Below are positions 8,114-17,559 of a DNA stretch of 64,000 nt, piece after piece. The position numbers and the translations under genes were made by a program. The notes below the pieces were generated by a model, which did no database searches, was not told the origin of the DNA, and saw only the letters and a program-made list of their open reading frames with translations. The stretch is from NCBI GenBank assembly GCA_024760525.1, contig CP060499.1:1426001-1490000 (forward strand), read 5' to 3'. Each line of letters begins with the position of its first letter. Positions within the stretch are counted from its first letter, which is position 1. The stretch comes from Nitrospira sp. GTDB lineage: Bacteria; Nitrospirota; Nitrospiria; Nitrospirales; Nitrospiraceae.

Positions 8114-10210
8114 ATGGACCGATGGGTCACACAGTGGGTGGACCGGCTTCGCATTCAACACAAGGTATGGGCGGCGCTTCTCTTGCTTTGTGTGCCGCTT
8201 AGTGTCGGCATTGCTCTTCATCTCTATTTCGTCCAACAGCTGCTCGTGCTTCAACAACAGCGGCAGGAAGTCATGCTGGCAGAAGAGGAAGTACATCTGC
8301 TGGGGAGACTGGCCATCGACATCGAAGACGGATTTCGCGGCTATGTCTTGACGCAGAGCCCGGCTTTTCTTGCTCCCCTGGCCGACGCGGAAGCGAGACT
8401 CGATCAAGCGTTGTCCAATGCCACCACGTCGCTCGCCAGGCTTCCCGGTGCTTCGAACGGTCTCGGAAAGATCGAGCAACAACTCAAAGTGTTGTTGCGA
8501 TCGAAGCTCGATTTGATCGCGGACATTCGAAACGGACTGGCGGAGAAAGCGCTGGCCTATGTACGGTCTGGTGAAGGACTTCGACTATCCGATGTTCTAC
8601 TCCAGGACCTCCGCACCCTCGAAGACCGCTTGGAACGGGAACGCAACTCACTTCAGAAACAGGCCGATGGGTTGTCACAGCGAACATTTATCGGACTGTG
8701 GGTGACCTTGGCCGGTGTGGTTGCGCTGGGATGGATTGTCTCACGAGTGTTGGCTCAAGCGCTCACCGAGCCTATCACGCGGCTTCAATCCGCCACGGCA
8801 AGGATCGGAGCGCAAGTCGATGTGGCGGGAATTACTCAACTGTTGGCCGACGGTGGAAAGACAAAGGACGAACTCGGTCAGTTGGCAGACGCCTACCTCG
8901 CCATGGCTCGCCGCATCGAGACGAATCTCAAGGAGATCGAGGCGCTCAATGCCATCGGGCAAGAGATCAATGCCAGCGGTCCGGACGAGCTTGACCAGGC
9001 GCTCTATCGAATCACAGACCGAGCGGTTGGATTGGTGCGCGCAGATATCTGTCTGCTGCTGCTGTGCGATGAACGGGAGAGTTCTTGGATTGTCGAAGCC
9101 GCTTCCGGCGACTGGAACGACCGACTGAAGACATCGGTTGTGCCTTGGAAAGAGCTTCCGATTTGTGTCCAGGCGTTTGAGACGCGCGGGACCGCCGCTG
9201 GGGAACGGTCTCGTTCGGACGAGTGGCTCTGGACGAAGAGGAGCAATCTAATAGAGGGCAGCGTACTGGCAGTCCCGCTGCTGGCGGACGGGATTCCGTT
9301 CGGTGTTCTGTCGTTTATGAGCGAGCGACCACGGGCGGGACATGAGTGGAATCAGCGTTTGGCGGAAGGCTTGGCGCAGGAAATCTCGTTGGCCATTTTG
9401 AACGCGCGGCTGCAGCGGGCGGCCCAACAGAAACAACGCGGATTGATGATACGCCTTCGGCAACTCGAGCATTTGGCGGAAGCGTTGGCTCATGACCTCA
9501 AAGGACCCGGAGCCCGCATGGAAGAACTTGCCCGGCTACTCATTCAGCAGGATGTCGGGAAACTCGATGCAAGGACAAAGCGCTGGTTATCGCTTATTGA
9601 AGAAAATGGAAAGGACCTGGTGCAGCGGGTTGAAGGTATCTTAACGGTGGCTCGTGTGGGTGCGGAACCGGGGATTGCCGTGGCCGTCGATCCGGCCGCG
9701 GTCATCCGTGAGGTGGTGAGGGTCCATGCCGAAGAGATCGAACGGCTCCAGGGGATCGTGTCTGTCGAATCAGGACTGCCGCTCGTCGCCTGCCATGATG
9801 CGCATCTTCGACAGGTCTTTGACAATCTGATCTCAAATGCGCTGAAGTTCGCTCGGGAGGGGAGGTCGCCTGCAGTGGAGATCCGCGCTCGAGTCCACGG
9901 TCCTTTGGTCACATTCGATGTGAAAGACAACGGCATCGGAATTCCCCTGCATCAACGCACCCGAGTATTTCAACCGTTTGTCCGCTTGTTGATGTCCGAT
10001 ACAACCGGAAGCGGAATCGGGTTGACCATCACCCAGCGCATCGTGGAGCTATACGGCGGCAAGGTGTGGATTGAAGACACCGAAGGACCCGGCTGTACGG
10101 TACGGTTCACAGTTCCGAGTGTGCAGGAGCGCGTGGGGATGTTCAACGAGCGGGTGCAGTTGTCCACGCGACTCGATGCGGCCGGTGTCATTCGACGGGA
10201 GGTCTCGTGA
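8114..10210 (+). CDS. Membrane sensor histidine kinase (CHASE3-like/HAMP/GAF/HATPase) next to nxr
   Basis: About 698 residues. One membrane helix lies near residues 15-37 and a second near 190-212, enclosing a helical periplasmic domain resembling CHASE3 (the DGFRGYVLTQ segment is typical). HAMP and a GAF domain follow. The kinase core has His460 in ALAHDLKGPG, the N box FDNLISNALKFA, DNGIGIP and GSGIGLTITQRIVELYGG. The H box is HDLKGP rather than HELRTP, as in phytochrome-like kinases. The start is ATG 8114, with GTG 8111 possible, behind a GAGAGG site. It overlaps or abuts the sigma54 regulator gene, so the two form a two-component pair just upstream of nxrA, a likely input to nitrite oxidation control. 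Confidence 0.88.
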   Translation: MDRWVTQWVDRLRIQHKVWAALLLLCVPLSVGIALHLYFVQQLLVLQQQRQEVMLAEEEVHLLGRLAIDIEDGFRGYVLTQSPAFLAPLADAEARLDQALSNATTSLARLPGASNGLGKIEQQLKVLLRSKLDLIADIRNGLAEKALAYVRSGEGLRLSDVLLQDLRTLEDRLERERNSLQKQADGLSQRTFIGLWVTLAGVVALGWIVSRVLAQALTEPITRLQSATARIGAQVDVAGITQLLADGGKTKDELGQLADAYLAMARRIETNLKEIEALNAIGQEINASGPDELDQALYRITDRAVGLVRADICLLLLCDERESSWIVEAASGDWNDRLKTSVVPWKELPICVQAFETRGTAAGERSRSDEWLWTKRSNLIEGSVLAVPLLADGIPFGVLSFMSERPRAGHEWNQRLAEGLAQEISLAILNARLQRAAQQKQRGLMIRLRQLEHLAEALAHDLKGPGARMEELARLLIQQDVGKLDARTKRWLSLIEENGKDLVQRVEGILTVARVGAEPGIAVAVDPAAVIREVVRVHAEEIERLQGIVSVESGLPLVACHDAHLRQVFDNLISNALKFAREGRSPAVEIRARVHGPLVTFDVKDNGIGIPLHQRTRVFQPFVRLLMSDTTGSGIGLTITQRIVELYGGKVWIEDTEGPGCTVRFTVPSVQERVGMFNERVQLSTRLDAAGVIRREVS

Positions 10211-10221
10211 GGAAGGATGAA

Positions 10222-11697
10222 ATGATGACCTACGGTGGAGTATCGGCCTTGCGATCGACCAGAGCCAGATCAACGGCGCCGTTCACGATTTTGGTCGTCG
10301 AGGATAACGCAACGGACGTGGAGTTGATGCTGCATGCCCTCGAAGCGGCGGATCTGAAGCCGTTGGGGGGAGACTTCGACATGGAAGTGCGTCCCACGGC
10401 CGAAGGGGCCTTGCAATTGATCAGTGAACGGGCCGTCGATGTGGTGCTCACCGACCTCGTGTTGCCCGGGATGGACGGGCTGGATCTGGTCAGCCGCCTC
10501 CAGACGATCGATCCGGAATTGCCGGTGTTGGTGGTCACGCGGATGAACGCGGTCCCTATGGCCGTGGATGCGATGCGGCGAGGCGCGTTCGACTATGTGC
10601 TCAAACCCGTCAATGCGCAAGATTTAGGGATCCGTCTCCATCGGGCGATCCGAATCTCCGAAATACTGCGGCGGCATGCGATCTACGAGCAGCAGGATCG
10701 CCGGCAATTCGAAGTCAATGGCTTCGTGGGGGGCAGCATCGCCTTCGAGCAAGTCAGGCGAAGTATCAGTGAGGCGGCCCAAGTCCAGTCCACGGTCTTG
10801 ATCACCGGGGAAACGGGAACGGGAAAGGGGATGATCGCCCGAGCCATTCACCAGCAGAGCGCAAAGGCCGATCAACCGTTTCAGGTGATCGATTGTACGA
10901 CGGTCCCCGATGGAATGATGGAGTCCGAGCTGTTCGGGCATGTGCGGGGCGCCTTTACGGGGGCTATCGCCGACAAGCCCGGCCTCATTGAGTTGGCGAA
11001 CGGCGGCACCGTATTTCTGGACGAAATCGGGGAACTGCCGCTTCTCCTTCAAGCAAAACTCTTGCGTGTCTTGGAGGAAAACGAAGTGCGTCCGGTAGGC
11101 GGAACCAGAGTTCGCCGAGTCGATATGCGCGTGATTGCTGCGACCAACCGAGATCTCGAGGCACGGGTGCGGGCGGGGACCTTCAGGAAGGATTTGTATT
11201 ATCGGCTCGCCGTCGTCTCGATTCGAGTGCCCCCGCTTCGCGAGCGCCGTGAAGACGTTCCCCTTATCGCGCGCCATATGCTCAGCCGCCTCGTTCAAGC
11301 GATGGGCAAGCCCCCGTGCCATCTTGATGAAGAGGCGGTGCGTGTGCTGATGTCCTATGCTTGGCCCGGGAACGGACGAGAGCTTCGCAATGTCATGGAG
11401 CGGCTGGTCATGTTTTTGACTAGCGATACCATTTCAGCTCGAGATGTCCAACGTGTGCTTCAACAAGATGATACGGACAGTCTAGTACCAGCAGACCCTG
11501 GGTTGGCCGCTCTTCCGTATATGGAGGCGAAGGAACGAGCGCTCGAAGAGTTTACGAAGTCCTACCTGCGGGTCAAACTCGCGCAGCACGGCGGTGTCAT
11601 CACGAAAGCTGCCGCAGACAGCGGAATTCCTCGTCAACATTTCTCACTGCTCATGAAACGATTTTTAGGAAGCGACGAAGGTCTTGAAGGTCAGTAA
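10222..11697 (+). CDS. Sigma54-dependent response regulator (NtrC family), candidate nxr activator
   Basis: A receiver domain (phospho-acceptor Asp near residue 77 in VLTDLVLPGMDG) is followed by an AAA+ domain with Walker A GETGTGKG, the sigma54-contact loop GAFTGA near residue 243 and Walker B GTVFLDEIG. A C-terminal helix-turn-helix (VITKAAADSGIPRQHFSLLMK) follows. ATG 10222 is 6 nt behind GAGGAAGG; a GTG at 10207 that overlaps the kinase stop is the alternative. The cognate kinase is directly upstream. The nxrA leader directly downstream carries a sigma54 promoter, so direct activation of nxrAB is a strong inference, though not shown. Confidence 0.92.
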   Translation: MMTYGGVSALRSTRARSTAPFTILVVEDNATDVELMLHALEAADLKPLGGDFDMEVRPTAEGALQLISERAVDVVLTDLVLPGMDGLDLVSRLQTIDPELPVLVVTRMNAVPMAVDAMRRGAFDYVLKPVNAQDLGIRLHRAIRISEILRRHAIYEQQDRRQFEVNGFVGGSIAFEQVRRSISEAAQVQSTVLITGETGTGKGMIARAIHQQSAKADQPFQVIDCTTVPDGMMESELFGHVRGAFTGAIADKPGLIELANGGTVFLDEIGELPLLLQAKLLRVLEENEVRPVGGTRVRRVDMRVIAATNRDLEARVRAGTFRKDLYYRLAVVSIRVPPLRERREDVPLIARHMLSRLVQAMGKPPCHLDEEAVRVLMSYAWPGNGRELRNVMERLVMFLTSDTISARDVQRVLQQDDTDSLVPADPGLAALPYMEAKERALEEFTKSYLRVKLAQHGGVITKAAADSGIPRQHFSLLMKRFLGSDEGLEGQ

Positions 11698-11852
11698 GAG
11701 TTGTCGCTTGCAGGTAACAGTCCTTCTCTAGCCGATCCTTCTTCAGGAATTCTCTCCTTTACCCTGCTACAGTCACGTTTAGTTTTCGTAGCAAAATGAT
11801 CGCCTGATCGAACTGATAATCCATTTCCCCAAGTCATTGTGGAATATTCAGG

Positions 11853-11876
11853 TCGGCGAATATATAAATATGCCGA
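11853..11876. promoter_or_regulatory. Palindrome upstream of nxrA, candidate activator site
   Basis: Arms TCGGC (11853-11857) and GCCGA (11872-11876) pair exactly, and inside them ATAT repeats extend the symmetry with a small bulge. It lies about 180 bp upstream of the -24 box, a usual distance for an enhancer bound by an NtrC-type activator. Function is inferred from position and symmetry only. Confidence 0.4.
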
Positions 11877-12057
11877 TATAAAAGATTGATAGATTGGATG
11901 AACTATAAGATTTATCACGTCACGCATATCATCATATTCGATCGGCGCCGGACGGACCTTCCTCTTCTCTACAGCTGCTTCCAGTGATTCAATTTTTCAC
12001 GTTCAATTTCGTGTAGTTAGCACCATCGATTTTCTCTGGGCGTAGTTCCTTTCGTGT

Positions 12058-12073
12058 TGGCAACGCTTTTGCT
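12058..12073 (+). promoter_or_regulatory. Sigma54 (-24/-12) promoter of nxrA
   Basis: The bases read TGGCAA-CGCTT-TTGCT, differing from consensus TGGCAC-N5-TTGCW at one position. The invariant GG (12059-12060) and GC (12071-12072) are 12 bases apart as required. The predicted transcript start is near 12084, giving a leader of about 110 nt before the nxrA ATG. The adjacent response regulator carries the GAFTGA loop that such a promoter needs. Confidence 0.75.
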
Positions 12074-12196
12074 CTCAAGCCCTGACGGTATTTGTAGCCT
12101 TCATACGCCTACGATTCTACTTGGAACGAAAAGAGCTCGGATGACGATCCAAAAGTACGAGAAAATTGCAGTTCCCAACTTGAGGAGGTAGCTACA

Positions 12197-15100
12197 ATGT
12201 TTTTGTCACGTCGCCAATTTCTGAAGGTCTCCGTCGGCACGGTCGCCGCTGCCGCCGTGGCGGACAAGGTCCTGGCGTTGACCGCGCTCCAGCCGGTGAT
12301 CGAGGTGGGCAATCCCCTGGGGGACTACCCGGACCGCTCCTGGGAGCGCGTCTATCATGACCAGTATCGGTATGATTCCTCCTTCACGTGGGTCTGCTCG
12401 CCCAACGATACGCACGCCTGTCGGATTCGGGCCTTTGTGCGCAACGGCGTGGTCATGCGCGTGGAGCAGAACTACGACCACCAAACCTATGAGGACTTGT
12501 ACGGCAACCGGGGGACGTTCGCCCAGAATCCCCGCATGTGTCTGAAAGGGTTTACCTTCCACCGGCGGGTCTACGGGCCCTATCGGCTGAAGGGCCCCTT
12601 GATGCGGAAGGGCTGGAAGCAGTGGATGGATGACGGCTCGCCGGAGCTGACCCCGGAGTCCAAGCGGAAGTATAAGTTTGACAGTCGCTTCTTGGACGAC
12701 ATGCTGCGGGTCTCGTGGGATACCGCGTTTACCTATGCGGCCAAGGCCATGATTGTGATCGCCACCCGCTACAGTGGGGAAGCCGGGGCGCGGCGGCTGC
12801 GGGAGCAGGGGTATGCGCCGGAGATGATTGAAATGATGAAGGGCGCCGGCGTGCGCTGCTTCAAACACAGGGCCGGCATGCCCATTCTCGGACTCATCGG
12901 CAAGCACGGGAATACCCGTTTCAACAACAGTGTCCTGCCGTTGTTGGACAGTTGGATCCGCAAAGTTGGACCCGACCAAGCCCAAGGAGGCCGATATTGG
13001 AACAATTACACCTGGCACGGCGATCAGGATCCATCCCAGCCGTTTTGGAACGGCACGCAAAACTGCGATGTCGATTTGAGCGATATGCGGTTCACCAAAA
13101 TGAACACGAGCTGGGGCAAGAACTTCGTCGAGAATAAAATGCCGGAAGCGCACTGGAAGCTCGAATCGATCGAGCGCGGCGCTCGTATCTGCGTCATCAC
13201 TCCGGAATATAATCCGACGGCCCAACGAGCCGACTACTGGATTCCTGTTCGGCCGAATGCGGATGCCGCGCTGTTCCTCGGCGCCTGCAAGATCATTCTC
13301 GATGAGAATATGCAGGACATCGACTATATCAAGCAGTTCACGGATTTGCCTCTGTTGGTCCGGACGGACACCTTGCAGTATTTGGACCCCCGGGACGTGA
13401 TTGCAGACTACAAGTTCCCCGACTTTTCACACAGCTATTCGGGCCGTGTCCAATCGTTGAAACCAAATCAGATCGAACGGTTAGGCGGGTTCATGGTCTG
13501 GGACTCGGACAAAAAACAGGCTGTCCCGCTGCATCGCGAACAGGTCGGCTGGCATTTGGACAAAAGCGGGATTGATCCGGCTTTGACCGGCACCTATCGG
13601 GTCAAACTCCTCAACGGTCGTGAAATCGATGCGATGTCGATTTACCAGATGTACTTGGTCCACTTCCAAGATTACGATTTGGACACTGTGCACCAGATCA
13701 CGCGGGCGCCTAAGGATTTGATCGTGCGTTGGGCTCGCGACAACGGCACGATTAAACCCGCTGCGATTCACAACGGCGAAGGGGTCTGCCACTATTTCCA
13801 TATGACGGAGATGGGGCGGGCTGCGGCGCTCGTCATGACCTTGACCGGGAATATCGGCAAGTTCGGCACCGGGTGCCATACCTGGTCCGGTAACTACAAA
13901 GTGGGGATTTGGAATGCCACTCCCTGGTCAGGCGTCGGCTGCGGCGTCCACCTATCGGAAGATCCTTGGAATATCAATCTGGATCCCAACGCCCATGGGA
14001 AGGAAATCAAATACAGGAACTACTATTATGGTGAAGAGCCCGGCTACTGGAACCATGGCGATACGGCCTTGATCGTCAATACGCCGAAGTACGGCCGCAA
14101 GGTGTTCACCGGCAAGACCCACATGCCGAGTCCCAGCAAGCTGCGTTGGGTGGTGAACGTCAACATCTTGAATAACTCAAAACACCATTACGACATGGTG
14201 CGCAACGTCGATCCGAACATCGAATGCCTCATCACGCAGGACATCGAGATGACCTCCGACGTCAATCACAACGACATCGCCTTTGCCGTTAACTCTTGGA
14301 TGGAATTCACCTATCCGGAAATGACGGCCACCGTATCGAATCCCTGGGTGCAGATTTGGAAAGGCGGCATTCGTCCTTTGTACGATACTCGCAACGATAT
14401 CGACACCTTCACCGGGGTGGCAGCCAAACTGGCCGACATGACGGGCGACCAGCGCATGCGGGACATCTTTCAGTTCGTCTTTCAGAATCGGGTCGACGTG
14501 TATGCACAGCGGATACTCGACGCCTCCAGCACCTTCTATGGCTACAGCGCTGATGTGCTGCTGAAGTCAGAAAAGGGCTGGATGGTCATGGTGCGCACCT
14601 ATCCGCGGCATCCACTCTGGGAAGAGACCAACGAGTCGAAGCCCATGTGGACCAGATCAGGAAGAATCGAGACCTATCGCATTGAGCCGGAGGCCATTGA
14701 GTACGGAGAAAACTTCATCGTGCACCGTGAAGGGCCGGAGGCGACGCCGTATTTGCCGAACGCCATCTTCACGACGAATCCCTACGTTCGGCCCGACGAC
14801 TACGGTATTCCGATCACGGCGCAACACCATGACGACAAGATGATTCGGAACATCAAACTGTCATGGGCGGAAATCAAGCGCCATAGCAATCCCTTGTGGG
14901 AGAAAGGCTACCAGTTCTATTGCGTGACGCCCAAAACGCGCCATCGGGTGCACAGTCAGTGGTCGGTGAACGACTGGGTGCAGATTTACGAATCCAACTT
15001 CGGGGATCCGTACCGCATGGATAAACGGACGCCGGGGGTGGGCGAGCACCAGATCCACATCAACCCGCAAGCGGCGAAAGATCGCGGGATCAACGACGGC

Positions 15101-15634
15101 GACTATGTGTATGTCGACGGGAACCCCGTCGATCGCCCGTACCGTGGCTGGAAACCGAGCGACCCCTACTACAAAGTCGCCCGGTTGATGATTCGCGCAA
15201 AATACAACCCGGCTTATCCGTACCATGTCACGATGGCGAAGCATGCGCCCTATGTGTCGACTCCGAAATCGGTGAAGGGCCATGAAACCCGCCCGGACGG
15301 CCGGGCCATCGCGATCGATACGGGGTATCAGTCGAATTTCCGGTACGGTGCACAACAGTCCTTTACACGCAACTGGCTGATGCCGATACACCAAACCGAC
15401 TCGCTCCCGGGCAAACATGCCATTGCCTGGAAGTTCAAATGGGGATATCAGGTCGACCACCATGCTATTAATACGGTTCCGAAGGAGTGCCTGATCCGCA
15501 TCACCAAAGCGGAAGACGGCGGGATCGGGGCCCGAGGGCCGTGGGAGCCGGTGCGCACCGGCTTTACGCCGGGGCAAGAGAACGAGTTCATGATCAAGTG
15601 GCTCAAAGGCGAACACATCAAAATCAAGGTCTAA
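12197..15634 (+). CDS. nxrA: Nitrite oxidoreductase alpha subunit (molybdopterin)
   Basis: NxrA is the catalytic subunit oxidising nitrite to nitrate with a Mo-bis-MGD cofactor, a member of the type II DMSO reductase family. The 1145-residue length and sequence fit Nitrospira NxrA. A twin-arginine signal (SRRQFLK, residues 4-10, then an Ala-rich stretch) directs folded export, so the active site faces the periplasm. The FS0 iron-sulfur ligands are placed as Cys67, Asp71, Cys75 and Cys115. Asp276 in YTWHGDQD is the likely Mo ligand by alignment with NarG. It is preceded by GAGGAGG and a sigma54 promoter. nxrB follows after 75 bp; nxrC is not nearby, as is common in Nitrospira. Confidence 0.97.
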   Translation: MFLSRRQFLKVSVGTVAAAAVADKVLALTALQPVIEVGNPLGDYPDRSWERVYHDQYRYDSSFTWVCSPNDTHACRIRAFVRNGVVMRVEQNYDHQTYEDLYGNRGTFAQNPRMCLKGFTFHRRVYGPYRLKGPLMRKGWKQWMDDGSPELTPESKRKYKFDSRFLDDMLRVSWDTAFTYAAKAMIVIATRYSGEAGARRLREQGYAPEMIEMMKGAGVRCFKHRAGMPILGLIGKHGNTRFNNSVLPLLDSWIRKVGPDQAQGGRYWNNYTWHGDQDPSQPFWNGTQNCDVDLSDMRFTKMNTSWGKNFVENKMPEAHWKLESIERGARICVITPEYNPTAQRADYWIPVRPNADAALFLGACKIILDENMQDIDYIKQFTDLPLLVRTDTLQYLDPRDVIADYKFPDFSHSYSGRVQSLKPNQIERLGGFMVWDSDKKQAVPLHREQVGWHLDKSGIDPALTGTYRVKLLNGREIDAMSIYQMYLVHFQDYDLDTVHQITRAPKDLIVRWARDNGTIKPAAIHNGEGVCHYFHMTEMGRAAALVMTLTGNIGKFGTGCHTWSGNYKVGIWNATPWSGVGCGVHLSEDPWNINLDPNAHGKEIKYRNYYYGEEPGYWNHGDTALIVNTPKYGRKVFTGKTHMPSPSKLRWVVNVNILNNSKHHYDMVRNVDPNIECLITQDIEMTSDVNHNDIAFAVNSWMEFTYPEMTATVSNPWVQIWKGGIRPLYDTRNDIDTFTGVAAKLADMTGDQRMRDIFQFVFQNRVDVYAQRILDASSTFYGYSADVLLKSEKGWMVMVRTYPRHPLWEETNESKPMWTRSGRIETYRIEPEAIEYGENFIVHREGPEATPYLPNAIFTTNPYVRPDDYGIPITAQHHDDKMIRNIKLSWAEIKRHSNPLWEKGYQFYCVTPKTRHRVHSQWSVNDWVQIYESNFGDPYRMDKRTPGVGEHQIHINPQAAKDRGINDGDYVYVDGNPVDRPYRGWKPSDPYYKVARLMIRAKYNPAYPYHVTMAKHAPYVSTPKSVKGHETRPDGRAIAIDTGYQSNFRYGAQQSFTRNWLMPIHQTDSLPGKHAIAWKFKWGYQVDHHAINTVPKECLIRITKAEDGGIGARGPWEPVRTGFTPGQENEFMIKWLKGEHIKIKV

Positions 15635-15655
15635 CCGTCCGGCAGAGAGGGGCGA

Positions 15656-15677
15656 GGGGCCGCGTCCACGCGGCCCC
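15656..15677 (+). promoter_or_regulatory. GC-rich hairpin between nxrA and nxrB
   Basis: A perfect 9-bp stem GGGGCCGCG / CGCGGCCCC with a 4-base loop sits in the 75-bp spacer. No T-run follows, so it is unlikely to terminate. A role in mRNA stability or in the relative dose of the two subunits is possible. Confidence 0.5.
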
Positions 15678-15709
15678 GTCCCTCGGACCGAACGAAAAGG
15701 AGAGACGCA

Positions 15710-16999
15710 ATGCCTGAAGTCTATAACTGGCAACTGGGGCGGAAGATGTTGTACCCGTACGAGGAACGACATCCGAAGTGGCAGTTTGCCTTTGTGTTCA
15801 ACATCAACCGGTGTCTCGCGTGCCAGACCTGCAGCATGGCGGACAAGTCGACGTGGCTGTTCTCCAAGGGGCAGGAATACATGTGGTGGAACAACGTGGA
15901 GACCAAGCCCTACGGCGGGTACCCGCAGTTCTACGACGTGAAAATCACGCAGTTGATCGAACAGGTCAATCCGGGGGGCCAGGTGTGGAACGTGCGGGTG
16001 GGCCGCAAACACCATGCGCCCTATGGCGTGTTCGAAGGGATGACCATCTTCGATGCGGGGGCCAAAGTGGGCCAGGCCGCGATCGGGTACATACCGACCG
16101 ACCAGGAATGGCGGTTCGTGAACATCTACGAAGACACCGCCACCTCCATGCGGGCCTTGGTCGAAGGGATCGACAAGACCGGCTTCTCCCGGGACGAACC
16201 GTGGAAAATGACGGGGAGCAGCCTGCCGGAGCACGAAACCTTCTTCTTCTACCTGCAGCGGATCTGTAACCACTGTACCTACCCGGGGTGCCTGGCGGCC
16301 TGCCCGCGCAAAGCGATCTACAAGCGGCCGGAGGACGGCATCGTGTTGATCGACCAGAACCGCTGCCGGGGGTACAAGAAATGTGTCGAGCAGTGTCCGT
16401 ACAAGAAGCCGATGTACCGGGGGACGACCCGGGTCAGTGAAAAGTGCATTGCCTGCTATCCGCGGATCGAAGGCAAGGATCCGCTGACGGGCGGCGAGCC
16501 GATGGAAACACGCTGCATGGCGGCCTGCGTGGGCAAGATTCGCATGCAGAGCCTGGTGCGGATCGGGGAGGACGGCCTGTGGGCGGAGGATCGGTGGCAC
16601 CCCCTGTACTACGCCATCCGGGTCGAGCAAGTGGCGCTCCCGCTCTATCCGCAATGGGGCACCGAGCCCAATGGCTTCTACATCCCGCCGCGGCACAGCC
16701 CGCGCGGGTATGCCCGGCAGATGTTCGGCCCCGGGGTGGACAATGCCATCGAGAAGTATCTGGTGCCGAGCCGGGAACTGTTGGCCGTGCTGCAGTTGTG
16801 GCGGGCGAGTCAGCAGATCGTCTTCCGCTATGACGTGATTCCCGGGCCGAAAGTCTTCGAGACGCAGATCCACGGCAAGCGGTTCGAGATGTACAACGAT
16901 ACGGTGTTGGGCTTCAACAAGTCGGGCAAGGAAGTCGCCCGCATTCAGGTCGAGGAGCCCATCTATATTCGCCCCGCCGAACGCGTCACCTGGCTCTAG
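15710..16999 (+). CDS. nxrB: Nitrite oxidoreductase beta subunit (iron-sulfur)
   Basis: NxrB passes electrons from NxrA through four iron-sulfur clusters. The 429-residue product has the expected Cys groups: CLACQTC (residues 35-41), CNHCTYPGCLAACP, CRGYKKCVEQCPYKK and CIACYPRIEG with CMAACVGKIR. The fourth position of the first group is Asp45 (SMADKS) where NarH-type proteins have Cys. There is no signal peptide, so export with the Tat-borne alpha subunit is expected. AAGGAGAG precedes the ATG. A terminator hairpin lies 51 bp after the stop, so nxrAB appears to be a two-gene unit. Confidence 0.97.
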   Translation: MPEVYNWQLGRKMLYPYEERHPKWQFAFVFNINRCLACQTCSMADKSTWLFSKGQEYMWWNNVETKPYGGYPQFYDVKITQLIEQVNPGGQVWNVRVGRKHHAPYGVFEGMTIFDAGAKVGQAAIGYIPTDQEWRFVNIYEDTATSMRALVEGIDKTGFSRDEPWKMTGSSLPEHETFFFYLQRICNHCTYPGCLAACPRKAIYKRPEDGIVLIDQNRCRGYKKCVEQCPYKKPMYRGTTRVSEKCIACYPRIEGKDPLTGGEPMETRCMAACVGKIRMQSLVRIGEDGLWAEDRWHPLYYAIRVEQVALPLYPQWGTEPNGFYIPPRHSPRGYARQMFGPGVDNAIEKYLVPSRELLAVLQLWRASQQIVFRYDVIPGPKVFETQIHGKRFEMYNDTVLGFNKSGKEVARIQVEEPIYIRPAERVTWL

Positions 17000-17050
17000 A
17001 CCTGCCGCGCGGCAGCCCCAGACCGTGGCACACCCACCCATGGTCTCGGA

Positions 17051-17089
17051 AGCAGGAGCGGAGGTCCGACGAGGAGTTCCGCTCCTGCT
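17051..17089 (+). terminator. Terminator hairpin after nxrAB
   Basis: A perfect 12-bp stem AGCAGGAGCGGA / TCCGCTCCTGCT has a 15-base loop and is followed by a short T-rich stretch (TTTGCT). It lies 52 bp after the nxrB stop. The tail is weak but the stem is strong. The rest of 17090-17361 shows no supportable gene. Confidence 0.75.
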
Positions 17090-17361
17090 TTGCTAAAAAG
17101 TTGTGGGTTCGAGTACCTGTGGAATCGGATCGATAGATCCTGTCTTTTTCAGCGCTCCTATCTCTTCCTCCATGCGCACAAGCTCCTTGTCCCTCGATGA
17201 AAAATTTTGATACCATTCAGAGCAATCGCTTTCGGGCATGCGAAGCGCGTGCCGGCACCAGGTAATAGTGCGGCAATAGATTGGCGGGTCCGTGAAGTTG
17301 CGGATGACAGTGAGCGGCCGGTATATTCCCTACCATAAGAAGAACGTGAGGCAGTCAATCG

Positions 17362-17556
17362 ATGGTGCTGTTGTACGAGAGTGATCCGTTGGATGACGAA
17401 CACGCGCGAGGGCGTTTCTATCACGTCTGCCAGGGGAGAATCGATCGTATCCCGTTAAACGTTCCGGAACCGGATCGACCGTACGAATGCCCACAGTGCG
17501 GGATTGACCTCGAAGCCGAAGATTTTTTCGTGGCCCTTCAAAAAGGATCGGTGTAG
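17362..17556 (+). CDS. Small protein with single CPQC knuckle
   Basis: A 64-residue acidic protein with a CPQC knuckle near residue 43 (RPYECPQCGIDLEAEDF) and a lone Cys earlier (YHVCQG). No signal or membrane segment is visible. The next small Cys-containing gene starts 3 bp after its stop, so the two are probably translated together. Family and role are not recognised. Confidence 0.55.
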   Translation: MVLLYESDPLDDEHARGRFYHVCQGRIDRIPLNVPEPDRPYECPQCGIDLEAEDFFVALQKGSV

Positions 17557-17559
17557 CAC

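Larger units (their letters stand above)
11698..12196 (+). promoter_or_regulatory. AT-rich nxrA leader/control region
   Basis: This is the 499-bp stretch between the response regulator stop and nxrA, with no supportable gene. It is clearly more AT-rich than its surroundings (especially 11860-11935). It contains a palindrome (11853-11876), a -24/-12 element (12058-12073) and a strong GAGGAGG ribosome site just before the nxrA ATG. Confidence 0.7.

Noticed and set aside
14861..17041. A 726-residue open frame antisense to nxrA-nxrB
   Set aside because: It is His/Pro/Arg-rich with no family resemblance, and arises from the codon bias of nxrAB on the other strand.
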